NCBI GenBank assembly: GCA_019312685.1
Contig: JAFDCR010000072.1
Coordinates: forward strand, 1 to 16,338
Origin: Deltaproteobacteria bacterium
GTDB taxonomy: Bacteria > Desulfobacterota > Desulfobulbia > Desulfobulbales > BM004
Direction: 5' to 3'
Length of the DNA: 16,338 nucleotides
Each line of letters begins with the position of its first letter. The first letter of the stretch is position 1. This document shows, one piece after another, positions 7,489-12,948 of this stretch. The notes below the pieces were generated by a model, which saw nothing but the letters and a program-made list of their open reading frames with translations, was not told the DNA's origin and searched no databases. The position numbers and the translations under genes are program-made.

Positions 7489-7529
7489 AACGCAGGATTT
7501 CTTCGGCGAGGAATCCTGCGTTTTTTTTT
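7489..7529 (+). terminator. Strong intrinsic terminator after acs
   Basis: AACGCAGGATT (7489-7499) pairs with AATCCTGCGTT (7512-7522) across a 12-base loop, and nine T (7521-7529) follow. It ends the acs transcript, so the next gene needs its own promoter. Confidence 0.92.
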
Positions 7530-7535
7530 GTAAAA

Positions 7536-7564
7536 TTGACATAATTATTGAAATATATTCCTAT
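7536..7564 (+). promoter_or_regulatory. Candidate sigma-70 promoter for the CBS-DUF294 gene
   Basis: A consensus -35 TTGACA (7536-7541) lies 17 bases before TCCTAT (7559-7564), a poor -10 match. TATTAAT slightly downstream is an alternative -10. It falls between the acs terminator and the gene at 7638, where a promoter is required, leaving a leader of roughly 65 bases. Confidence 0.45.
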
Positions 7565-7637
7565 TAATATTGAGTTGTCGTCCTGAAAATGATTGTTTTC
7601 ATGGAGTGTTGCTGCATGCCTCAGAGGCGGATGAATT

Positions 7638-9158
7638 ATGAGCAATAAAACACAGATAAGCAATCGAGTTGACCTGGAATCACTGAAGAAACTCCAGGAA
7701 ACCCGTGACAGCCTGAAAAAGGTTGAAACCTTTCCATACCGGGAAAACCTGCGGTCTATTATGAATCCGGATGTATATACTTGTACGCCTCTCTGTACCT
7801 TGCGGGAAGTCATTAAGGATATGGCTGCAAAAGAGATTTCCAGCGTTATCATTATTGATCATGAAAAACAGCCTGTCGGGATTATGACCGAAAGGGACAT
7901 TATGAAACGCGTCATAGCTGATAAAGGTGTCAGCCTTGATTTAACTCCCATCGCAAAAGTGATGACCTCGGATCCCATAACCCTGCATCCGGATAACTCA
8001 ATCTATCGAGCCCTTTCTGTTCTGTCGGACAGAAGTGTCAAGCACCTGCCTCTTGTAGAGGACGGCAGAATTGTCGGCGTCGTTACCATGCGGCAGCTTT
8101 TGAAACTGCGTTATCCTGAGCCGCTGACCCTCATTGAAGGTATTCAGGACGCCCAGAAGGTGGAAACGTTAAAGGAGATCAAGAACCGACTGCCCCAAAT
8201 GGCTCAAGAAAGAATTGATTCCGGCAGAAGTGCCTACGATGTTGTTACCATGATATCCCTGATCAACCGGGATATTCATCGGCGCGCTCTTGATCTGGCG
8301 GCTGATGGGTTGGGCCAGCCGCCGGTACCGTTCTGTCTTTACTTGACCGGCAGCCATGGCCGCCTGGAAAATCTGCTGACCCCGGACCAGGATCATGGCA
8401 TGATCATTATGGATAGTGAGCAGAATTACCAATATGATCAGTATTTTATTGATTTGGGAGTAAGGTTTTCAGACTATCTTGACCAGATCGGCTATGCCTA
8501 CTGCCCTGGGTATCTTATGGCAAGCAATCCTCTCTGGCGCAAGAGTCTCTCCGAGTGGAAGCTCCAGATCAATTACTGGTTCGAGGCGCAGGTAAGGGAG
8601 CTGGGCCGGTATGTTACCGTGCTTTTCGATGCCTCTGCCATTGCCGGAGAGGTTGATCTGTTCAATGAACTGAAGGATTATGCCTTTGCAATTCTTGGTA
8701 GACATCATGAGGTTTTCCGGGTCCTACATGAAGAGGAAGGGGGCCACCGCGTACCGCTCGGCTTTCTCGGGGGCTTTGTGACCGACAAGGAGGGTCTGCA
8801 TAAAGGTCAGCTGGATGTTAAGAAAAGCGGCCTTATTTTTGTGGTGGAGACAATCCGAATTCTGTCCCTGCAGCACAATATCAGGGAGACGGCAACCCTG
8901 AAACGGATTGCCAAGCTGGTGGAAAAAGGTGTCATCCACTCAAATGACGGTGAGTATTATGAGTCGGCCTACCAGGTTCTGCTGCATTATGCTTTGAAAT
9001 CTCAGGTTTCAAAGTCGGTCAGGGGTGAAAAGCTCGATACCTATATCGATCCCAAGATATTGTCACCGAGGGATAAGGAGACGCTTAAACATGCTTTGAA
9101 AGCTGTTGCCACCCTGCAGGATTTCGTGGCCGCCGAATTCGGCCAGCTTGTGATCTAG
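7638..9158 (+). CDS. CBS-pair / DUF294 nucleotidyltransferase-like signal protein
   Basis: A 506-residue cytoplasmic protein. Residues about 37-157 are a CBS pair (VGIMTERDIMKRV at 80-92, VGVVTMRQLLKL at 146-157), a module that usually binds adenine nucleotides. A GlnD-like DUF294 nucleotidyltransferase domain follows at about 175-320, with GSHGRLE (238-244) and the acidic pair of DQD (250-252); D330 may be the third acidic residue. A helical DUF294 C-terminal domain takes about 350-500. The ATG has a GAGGCGG ribosome site 7 bases upstream. Proteins of this architecture often sit beside acs and actP and are thought to be signalling proteins reading energy charge, but their reaction is not established. 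The usual N-terminal cyclic-nucleotide-binding domain of longer relatives is absent. Its neighbours suggest control of acetate metabolism. Confidence 0.9.
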   Translation: MSNKTQISNRVDLESLKKLQETRDSLKKVETFPYRENLRSIMNPDVYTCTPLCTLREVIKDMAAKEISSVIIIDHEKQPVGIMTERDIMKRVIADKGVSLDLTPIAKVMTSDPITLHPDNSIYRALSVLSDRSVKHLPLVEDGRIVGVVTMRQLLKLRYPEPLTLIEGIQDAQKVETLKEIKNRLPQMAQERIDSGRSAYDVVTMISLINRDIHRRALDLAADGLGQPPVPFCLYLTGSHGRLENLLTPDQDHGMIIMDSEQNYQYDQYFIDLGVRFSDYLDQIGYAYCPGYLMASNPLWRKSLSEWKLQINYWFEAQVRELGRYVTVLFDASAIAGEVDLFNELKDYAFAILGRHHEVFRVLHEEEGGHRVPLGFLGGFVTDKEGLHKGQLDVKKSGLIFVVETIRILSLQHNIRETATLKRIAKLVEKGVIHSNDGEYYESAYQVLLHYALKSQVSKSVRGEKLDTYIDPKILSPRDKETLKHALKAVATLQDFVAAEFGQLVI

Positions 9159-9289
9159 CATACAACAGTCAGCTGTAATAGAAAAATATTTGAACTCGCC
9201 TGCGGCCCACCGGATATGCCCCTGAGTTGATGCGATTCCAGGCTCCACGTGTAGCCTTTGGTTCGGCGTTTATTACCGGCATTAAGAGG

Positions 9290-10063
9290 TTAATCAGTCT
9301 TTGTTTTTTTAAAACCGGTGTCTCTATAAAGCTTTGCAATACATTCAGGGCAAATTCCATGAGTAAAAGATGCCTCCGTGTGTTTTGTCACATATGATTC
9401 AACCTGTTGCCAAAAACCTTGATCATCCCTAATTTTTTTACAATTTGAGCAGATTGGAATTATTCCTCGCAGGGTTTTGATTTCAGCAAGAGCAATTTTT
9501 AGCTCTTGGTTGGTTTTTTCTAATTCTTGTGTTTTTTCAACAACCTGTCGTTTTAGTTTTTCCTCGATATAGTGTTTCTCAAGTTCTGCGGCACCCCGAG
9601 CTGCCAAAAAGTCAACAATTGCTGTATAAAAATCAACTTCTTTTAATGGTTTGTCATCAAGCACTACCAACAAGCCTGACAATTCTCCTTCCCCTGTCAA
9701 CATAGGTGCACCAATATAGGATTCGACTCCCATTTCAACAAGGAGTTTATCTTCAGGAAACTTACTTGCAACCTCCTTGGGGTAAACACACACTCTCTCA
9801 CCTGAGAAGACATTTTCGCATGGGGTACCTTTTAAGCTGTAGGTAAAATTATCGTAATATTCACTGCCTGCCCAGACAACATCTGTCTGGACAATTTCAT
9901 TTTCAGGTTTTATAGCGTGGCCGACAAAAACATATTTAGCTTCAAATGTTTGAGCAATATTTCTGATTAACCTCTTCAAGTAATCAATTCCTGAAAAACG
10001 CTGCTCAATATCAAGAATCAAATTCAAGGTTTTAATGATTTCAAGTGAGGTGAATGATTTCAT
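9290..10063 (-). CDS. GAF-domain signalling protein with C-terminal CxxC...CxxC domain
   Basis: A 257-residue protein if started at the ATG at 10063, which has an AAGGAA ribosome site. The frame also opens at a TTG seven codons earlier without one. Residues about 8-155 form a GAF-like sensor domain (KYVFVGHA, then SYIGAPM and GLLVVLDDKPL). A coiled coil of about 45 residues follows (TQELEKTNQELKIALAEIKT). The C-terminus has IPICSNCKKIRDDQGFW and HGICPECIAKLY, four Cys (205, 208, 238, 241) and His 235, likely a metal site. This tail is common at the ends of sensor kinases and PAS proteins in Desulfobacterota, but here no kinase, cyclase or output domain follows, so it may act by protein contacts. 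Its codons look more AT-rich than those of the acetate locus. It lies downstream of a putative attC element and may be a cassette gene. Confidence 0.8.
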   Translation of the reverse strand: MKSFTSLEIIKTLNLILDIEQRFSGIDYLKRLIRNIAQTFEAKYVFVGHAIKPENEIVQTDVVWAGSEYYDNFTYSLKGTPCENVFSGERVCVYPKEVASKFPEDKLLVEMGVESYIGAPMLTGEGELSGLLVVLDDKPLKEVDFYTAIVDFLAARGAAELEKHYIEEKLKRQVVEKTQELEKTNQELKIALAEIKTLRGIIPICSNCKKIRDDQGFWQQVESYVTKHTEASFTHGICPECIAKLYRDTGFKKTKTD

Positions 10064-10130
10064 GAGTTCCTTCGGAGAATACAAGATAGAATGATATATT
10101 TATATATATTGCCAACTGTAATATTAGGTT

Positions 10131-10215
10131 GCCGAACGTTTGAGCTAATCGGTCCCTGAACTGCTATTGCAAAAGCAAGTCCAGGGGTATGTTTGAAAAG
10201 TTGCCCGGGTTAGGC
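10131..10215 (-). repeat. Putative integron attC-like site A
   Basis: The ends GCCGAAC (10131-10137) and GTTAGGC (10209-10215, a perfect GTTRRRY core) pair at six of seven bases. Inside, CCCTGAACTGCT (10154-10165) pairs with 10174-10186 by eleven base pairs, with one mismatch and one extrahelical A (10177). The left arm reads AACGTTTGAGCTAATCGG, close to the conserved arm of attC sites such as that of aadA1. It lies 32 bases beyond the stop of the - strand gene at 10248-10667, where an attC of that cassette should be. The outer arms between core and inner stem pair poorly. Confidence 0.5.
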
Positions 10216-10247
10216 GGGCCGATTTGTGACTGGGTAAGTCATTGTCC

Positions 10248-10667
10248 TTATTTTGCTTCGATCCTCAGTCGTCCGCCAGCCGACATGCTCAGATCAACTT
10301 TTAGCTGGTTTGGCGTCCACCCATGCACCTTGTCATGAGCTTCAATATAAACGATTGTGACACCTTCCGGTATCATCACATTATTTAAACCACGGGTAAA
10401 AGGCTGTTCATCAATATGCGGGTGATAAAGCACACGCTCCCCTAATATGTTACTCTCGCTGTCAACTACTCGCCAATTGTCTGCATAATGATCCCAACCA
10501 GTATCATTATGTTTCAGAGTTACATTGATTGTCCAGAGGTTATCGCCAGTTTTAAAGAAGTCAGATGCAAGGATTTTTACCTCATCGGCAAATGCAGGTT
10601 TTAATGCAACCAAAAGTAGAATAATTGCTAATAGTGTGTTCGTTGTTTTCAGTTTTTTCACAACCAT
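10248..10667 (-). CDS. Small secreted protein of unknown function
   Basis: A 139-residue protein with a clear Sec signal peptide: basic KKLK, hydrophobic core LLAIILLLVALK, and probable cleavage after AFA (about residue 27). The mature part is predicted beta-rich, with the stretch HNDTGWDHYADNWRV (about 53-67), a HPHIDEQPFTRGLNNV segment (about 82-97), and an AHDKVHGW motif (about 109-116). I recall similar short periplasmic proteins annotated only as hypothetical; no function is assigned. Several His and Asp could bind metal, but this is speculation. The ribosome site is weak (GGGG). A putative attC follows its stop, consistent with a cassette-borne gene. Confidence 0.75.
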   Translation of the reverse strand: MVVKKLKTTNTLLAIILLLVALKPAFADEVKILASDFFKTGDNLWTINVTLKHNDTGWDHYADNWRVVDSESNILGERVLYHPHIDEQPFTRGLNNVMIPEGVTIVYIEAHDKVHGWTPNQLKVDLSMSAGGRLRIEAK

Positions 10668-10756
10668 AGCCCCAAATAGAAATTCTGGTAGACCTAGGGT
10701 TTAAGCTCACTAGCTCAATGCTCAATGGTGTCTATTGAAGTATTTAAAGGATTAAA

Positions 10757-11133
10757 TTAAATCTGTCTCCGTTTTTTTCTTCCTAAGTGCCAGGAAGGGG
10801 GGGCAAGTTCCCACAATCCCAGAAAGCCAAAATAAAACATCCCTGCCAGCAGCGCCTGCTGGGGATCTCTCTCCCATTCTCCGGTACCGCGTCCAGGGTA
10901 GACTTTGCTGAGCACTTCCTCTGTTAGGCCTGCGCGCGGGAGCCTTATGAAGATGGAGAGAAAAGCACAGGATATATAGAGGAATGCACCATTATGCCGA
11001 CACCAAGCTTTACCCACCGGCCTTCGTCAATCGCCATTGGCGTTTGTCATGTTATAACGAACAGCACTGCAAGTGCCCAGCACGGTGCCGCCCCCATGAT
11101 TCCTGCAAAAAGATTCTTTATGAATTTCAGCAT
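10757..11133 (-). pseudogene. Broken small membrane-protein gene (internal stop and frameshift)
   Basis: From the ATG at 11133 the - strand reads MLKFIKNLFAGIMGAAPCWA and on to a TGA (11047-11049). The same frame then continues sensibly (QTPMAIDEGRWVKLGVGIMV) until a second stop at 10945-10947. Past about 10950-11000 the convincing frame is a different one, ending LLAGMFYFGFLGLWELAPP and a basic tail, with its stop at 10757. Together these look like one protein of about 125 residues with an N-terminal hydrophobic segment, broken by a nonsense change (TGG to TGA would fit) and at least one frameshift. The frame ending at 10757 could be a shorter real gene from 11017, but it has no convincing ribosome site. 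The family is not recognised. It starts about 50 bases after attC-like site B in cassette sense. Confidence 0.5.
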
Positions 11134-11183
11134 GACTGACTACCTGCCAAGTCCCGCCAATATAAAGGAGCTTTAATATGTTT

Positions 11184-11243
11184 CAGAACGTTTGAGTTCA
11201 GTTGCATCCGTGGTAAGGCATCAACTGCAGTGATTTGTTATAC
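11184..11243 (-). repeat. Putative integron attC-like site B
   Basis: On the + strand CAGTTG-c-ATCC (11199-11209) pairs with GG-c-ATCAACTG (11217-11227) around the loop GTGGTAA, each arm carrying one extrahelical C. Left of it is AACGTTTGAG (11187-11196); right is TTTGTTATAC, which on the - strand reads GTATAACAAA. The layout matches attC sites (TAACAA ... hairpin ... CTCAAACGTT). It starts three bases after the hicB stop, the usual spacing of an attC behind its cassette gene. Confidence 0.6.
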
Positions 11244-11246
11244 ATA

Positions 11247-11576
11247 TTAACGACTTAGTTTGGTGCTGGCTAACCGATTTAAACTTACCCCGGCTTCTGC
11301 AGCCTGGATTGAAAGGGTTCTGTGAACTTCAGGCGGGACCCGTACCATGAATTTTCCACTGTAATGTCTATTGGCAATGGGCTCAGGTACTTCTTCTTTG
11401 TTTGATTTCATATCCTGCACCACGTCTGCAACGACTTTGCGAATACCTTTCAGTGCTGCCTCAGGGGTTTTAGCCAGCCAACTCAAGCTTGGGAACTCAG
11501 CACAAAGTCCGACATTTTCTCCATCATCTTCGGACCAGGTTACACGATAGGTATAGTGATCATTTTTCAGTGCCAT
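11247..11576 (-). CDS. hicB: HicB-family antitoxin
   Basis: Antitoxin of a type II toxin-antitoxin pair, 109 residues, expected to bind and block the HicA mRNA interferase and to repress the operon. Residues about 6-60 are the HicB-like fold (YRVTWSEDDGENVGLCAEFPSL at about 10-31, where CAEFPSLSWLAKTPEAALK is characteristic). Residues about 72-107 are a ribbon-helix-helix DNA-binding domain (GKFMVRVPPEVHRTLSIQAA, then AGVSLNRL). The ATG at 11576 overlaps the end of the toxin gene by 17 bases and has a GGAGGT ribosome site inside it, so the two are translationally linked. HicAB pairs are frequent integron cassette passengers, which fits the attC-like element starting three bases beyond the stop codon. 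Confidence 0.9.
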   Translation of the reverse strand: MALKNDHYTYRVTWSEDDGENVGLCAEFPSLSWLAKTPEAALKGIRKVVADVVQDMKSNKEEVPEPIANRHYSGKFMVRVPPEVHRTLSIQAAEAGVSLNRLASTKLSR

Positions 11577-11820
11577 GTTCTACCTCCAGTCGTTCAATGG
11601 CTTTCAGCACCTGCCTGACCTGGTATGCTTTTGCCTTTCCTTTACTGTTTTGATTATTTACTCTTGGGTCACCTTGCCAGGGAGTTTTATAAATTCTGTG
11701 ACCACTTCCTGACTGTCGAGCTTTGCCGAAATAGTGATCGCACACTTTACATAAATCCGCAATGCGCACATTGGTGGGATTTTTTTTAAGCTCCTTCAGG
11801 ATGTCTCGAATATTCCCCAT
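11560..11820 (-). CDS. hicA: HicA-like toxin (mRNA interferase)
   Basis: Toxin of the HicAB pair, 86 residues. The HicA core is visible: ARQSGSGHRIYKTPW (34-48) with the expected catalytic His (H41), then DPRVNNQNSKGKAKAYQVRQ (51-70) and a C-terminal helix VLKAIERL. HicA binds and cleaves mRNA, stopping translation until neutralised by HicB. The N-terminal helix (MGNIRDILKELKKNPTNVRI) is of the longer HicA-like type found with RHH-bearing HicB partners. No ribosome site precedes the ATG, and a plausible -10 lies only six bases upstream, so translation may be leaderless. The order toxin then antitoxin is normal for hicAB. Frame and motifs are intact, so the pair is probably functional. Confidence 0.88.
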   Translation of the reverse strand: MGNIRDILKELKKNPTNVRIADLCKVCDHYFGKARQSGSGHRIYKTPWQGDPRVNNQNSKGKAKAYQVRQVLKAIERLEVEHGTEK

Positions 11821-11826
11821 GTTAAC

Positions 11827-11854
11827 ATAATATCACTATTGATACTATTGCCAA
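11827..11854 (-). promoter_or_regulatory. hicAB promoter with embedded dyad (probable autoregulatory operator)
   Basis: On the - strand TTGGCA (11854-11849) lies 16 bases before TATTAT (11832-11827). Between and overlapping them is the dyad TATCA-CTAT-TGATA (11831-11844, + strand), with CTATTG repeated at 11836-11841 and 11845-11850. An inverted repeat overlapping the -10 is where a ribbon-helix-helix antitoxin would repress. The -10 ends six bases before the hicA ATG. Confidence 0.5.
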
Positions 11855-11885
11855 GGTGGTTATTAAGCAGAAAAATTTATTTAAT

Positions 11886-11972
11886 GTATAAGTTTGAGCT
11901 AACCAGCGGGCCAGAAGCCTAGCAGATTAAAAGCGATAAGCTGCACCCGTCTGGCTAAGCGATATGTTAAGT
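11886..11972 (-). repeat. Putative integron attC-like site C
   Basis: GCTAACCAGCGGG (11898-11910) pairs with CCCGTCTGGCTAAGC (11946-11960) by twelve pairs, with extrahelical T11950 and A11957 and one A/C mismatch, around a 35-base variable loop. Outside it lie GTTTGA and GATATG as unpaired spacers, then GTATAAG (11886-11892) and GTTAAGT (11966-11972, a perfect GTTRRRY core). Both extrahelical bases are on the same arm, as in real attC sites. The other core reads ...AAACTTATAC in cassette sense, apparently missing the G of GTT, so this site may be crippled. Confidence 0.6.
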
Positions 11973-12025
11973 TGTATCATCATTTTGGGTACTGTCAGAC
12001 TTATTAAATAATAACACCAACTGAT

Positions 12026-12673
12026 TTATAAACGATCCAGCAGGTCCGGCAGTTCAAGCATGGACTCAATTACAAAGTCTGGGGCCAGGTCCCGGGTCAC
12101 CCCGATACCGCCTGTAATGAATATGGTTCTGCAGCCGGCCCTCCGGCCCACCTCGATGTCGGTGGCATGGTCGCCCACCATGACCATTTCACCGGCAGGG
12201 TCAAGGGACCATTTTTCAGCAAGATAATAGATTCCTGCCGGGTCAGGTTTTTTAGTCGGCAGACTGTCGCCGCCCAACACTTTTTTGAAGTTGGAGTCGA
12301 TTCCAAGGGAAGCCAGAATTTTCTGGGAAAATGTCATGCTTTTATTGGTAAGGACGGCCAGGGAGTAATTCGCTGCCAATTCCGGGAGGACCTTTGCGAC
12401 TCCGGGATAAAGGTCGGTATTGTCGGTGCAGTGTTCACCGTAATGGGCCATGAAAATCCCAAAGGCCTCATCAAACTTATCCAGATGGGTCTGTCCGAGC
12501 GAGCGTCTGATAAGCTTTGAGACCCCGTCGCCGACAAAGCTTTTGACCTCTTCCCGGGTATGGGGCTCCAGGCCGATCGCCGTTAAGGTATGATTGACGC
12601 TGTTGGCCAGGTCAGTGACCGAGTCGATCAGGGTGCCGTCAAGGTCAAAAATAATGGCTTTGATTTGTGACAT
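12026..12673 (-). CDS. gph: HAD-superfamily phosphatase, phosphoglycolate phosphatase-like
   Basis: Soluble HAD subfamily IA hydrolase of 215 residues, most like Gph, which removes phosphate from 2-phosphoglycolate formed during DNA repair or from oxygenation. Motif I is FDLDGTLIDS with nucleophile D10 and D12. The helical cap follows (about 17-85). Motif II is LTNK (T109), the motif III Lys is in TKKPDP (141-142), and motif IV is VGDHATDIE (D168, D172). The ATG at 12673 has an AGGAAA ribosome site directly upstream. It lies downstream of the PPDK-like gene on the same strand but 275 bases apart with a hairpin between, so it probably has its own promoter. Sister families (pyrophosphatase PpaX, beta-phosphoglucomutase-like) cannot be fully excluded, so the symbol is provisional. 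Confidence 0.82.
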   Translation of the reverse strand: MSQIKAIIFDLDGTLIDSVTDLANSVNHTLTAIGLEPHTREEVKSFVGDGVSKLIRRSLGQTHLDKFDEAFGIFMAHYGEHCTDNTDLYPGVAKVLPELAANYSLAVLTNKSMTFSQKILASLGIDSNFKKVLGGDSLPTKKPDPAGIYYLAEKWSLDPAGEMVMVGDHATDIEVGRRAGCRTIFITGGIGVTRDLAPDFVIESMLELPDLLDRL

Positions 12674-12878
12674 TTTCCTATAGGATTTTTTGATTGTTCA
12701 TTTTTATCAGCATTCTAACCAATTTAATGATTGAAGTTCTACTAAGTGAACGACGGCTGACACATAGCTGGCTCGGCCACATGAATTGGCAAAAACTCTT
12801 ATAAAATATTTAAAAAAATAATTTGTTGTCAATAATCAGGTTGTAAGCGATTTGAGATTATTGTGGATTCAAGGAAGA

Positions 12879-12914
12879 AGCAGATTCGCTGTAGTAAAGC
12901 TACGCGAATCTGCT
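12879..12914 (-). terminator. Long hairpin downstream of the PPDK-like gene (likely terminator)
   Basis: AGCAGATTCGC (12879-12889) pairs perfectly with GCGAATCTGCT (12904-12914); after one bulged T (12890), GTAG pairs with CTAC around the loop TAAAG. On the - strand it lies 34 bases after the PPDK-like stop. The following bases (TTCTTCC) are only a weak U-tract, so it may act as a 3'-end stabiliser rather than a classic terminator. The rest of the 275-base gap (12674-12948) is AT-rich with no gene seen. Confidence 0.55.
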
Positions 12915-12948
12915 GATGACACAGAAGACACGTTAATATCGAATCGCG

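Larger units (their letters stand above)
10131..11972 (-). mobile_element. Putative integrase-less integron cassette array (CALIN-like)
   Basis: Three attC-like elements in one orientation (10131-10215, 11184-11243, 11886-11972) delimit a hicAB segment and a segment with a broken gene plus a small secreted-protein gene. Each element lies immediately 3' of a - strand gene or segment end. No integron integrase or attI is visible in the window. The missing attC expected between the two genes in the second segment (10668-10756 shows none) and the broken gene suggest decay. Confidence 0.45.

Noticed and set aside
9180..9290. Possible fourth attC-like element after the GAF gene
   Set aside because: It has a TTTGAACTCGC segment and GTTCGGC, but I could not pair the arms into an attC-like stem, and the spacing is wrong.
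10668..10756. Possible attC between the pseudogene and the secreted-protein gene
   Set aside because: GTTTAAGCTCA slightly resembles the attC arm, but no partner arm or cores are found. It has only a tandem GCTCAAT duplication (10713-10726).
10994..11176. 60-residue + strand ORF in the cassette block
   Set aside because: It is antisense to the better protein-like - strand pseudogene and has no recognisable motif.
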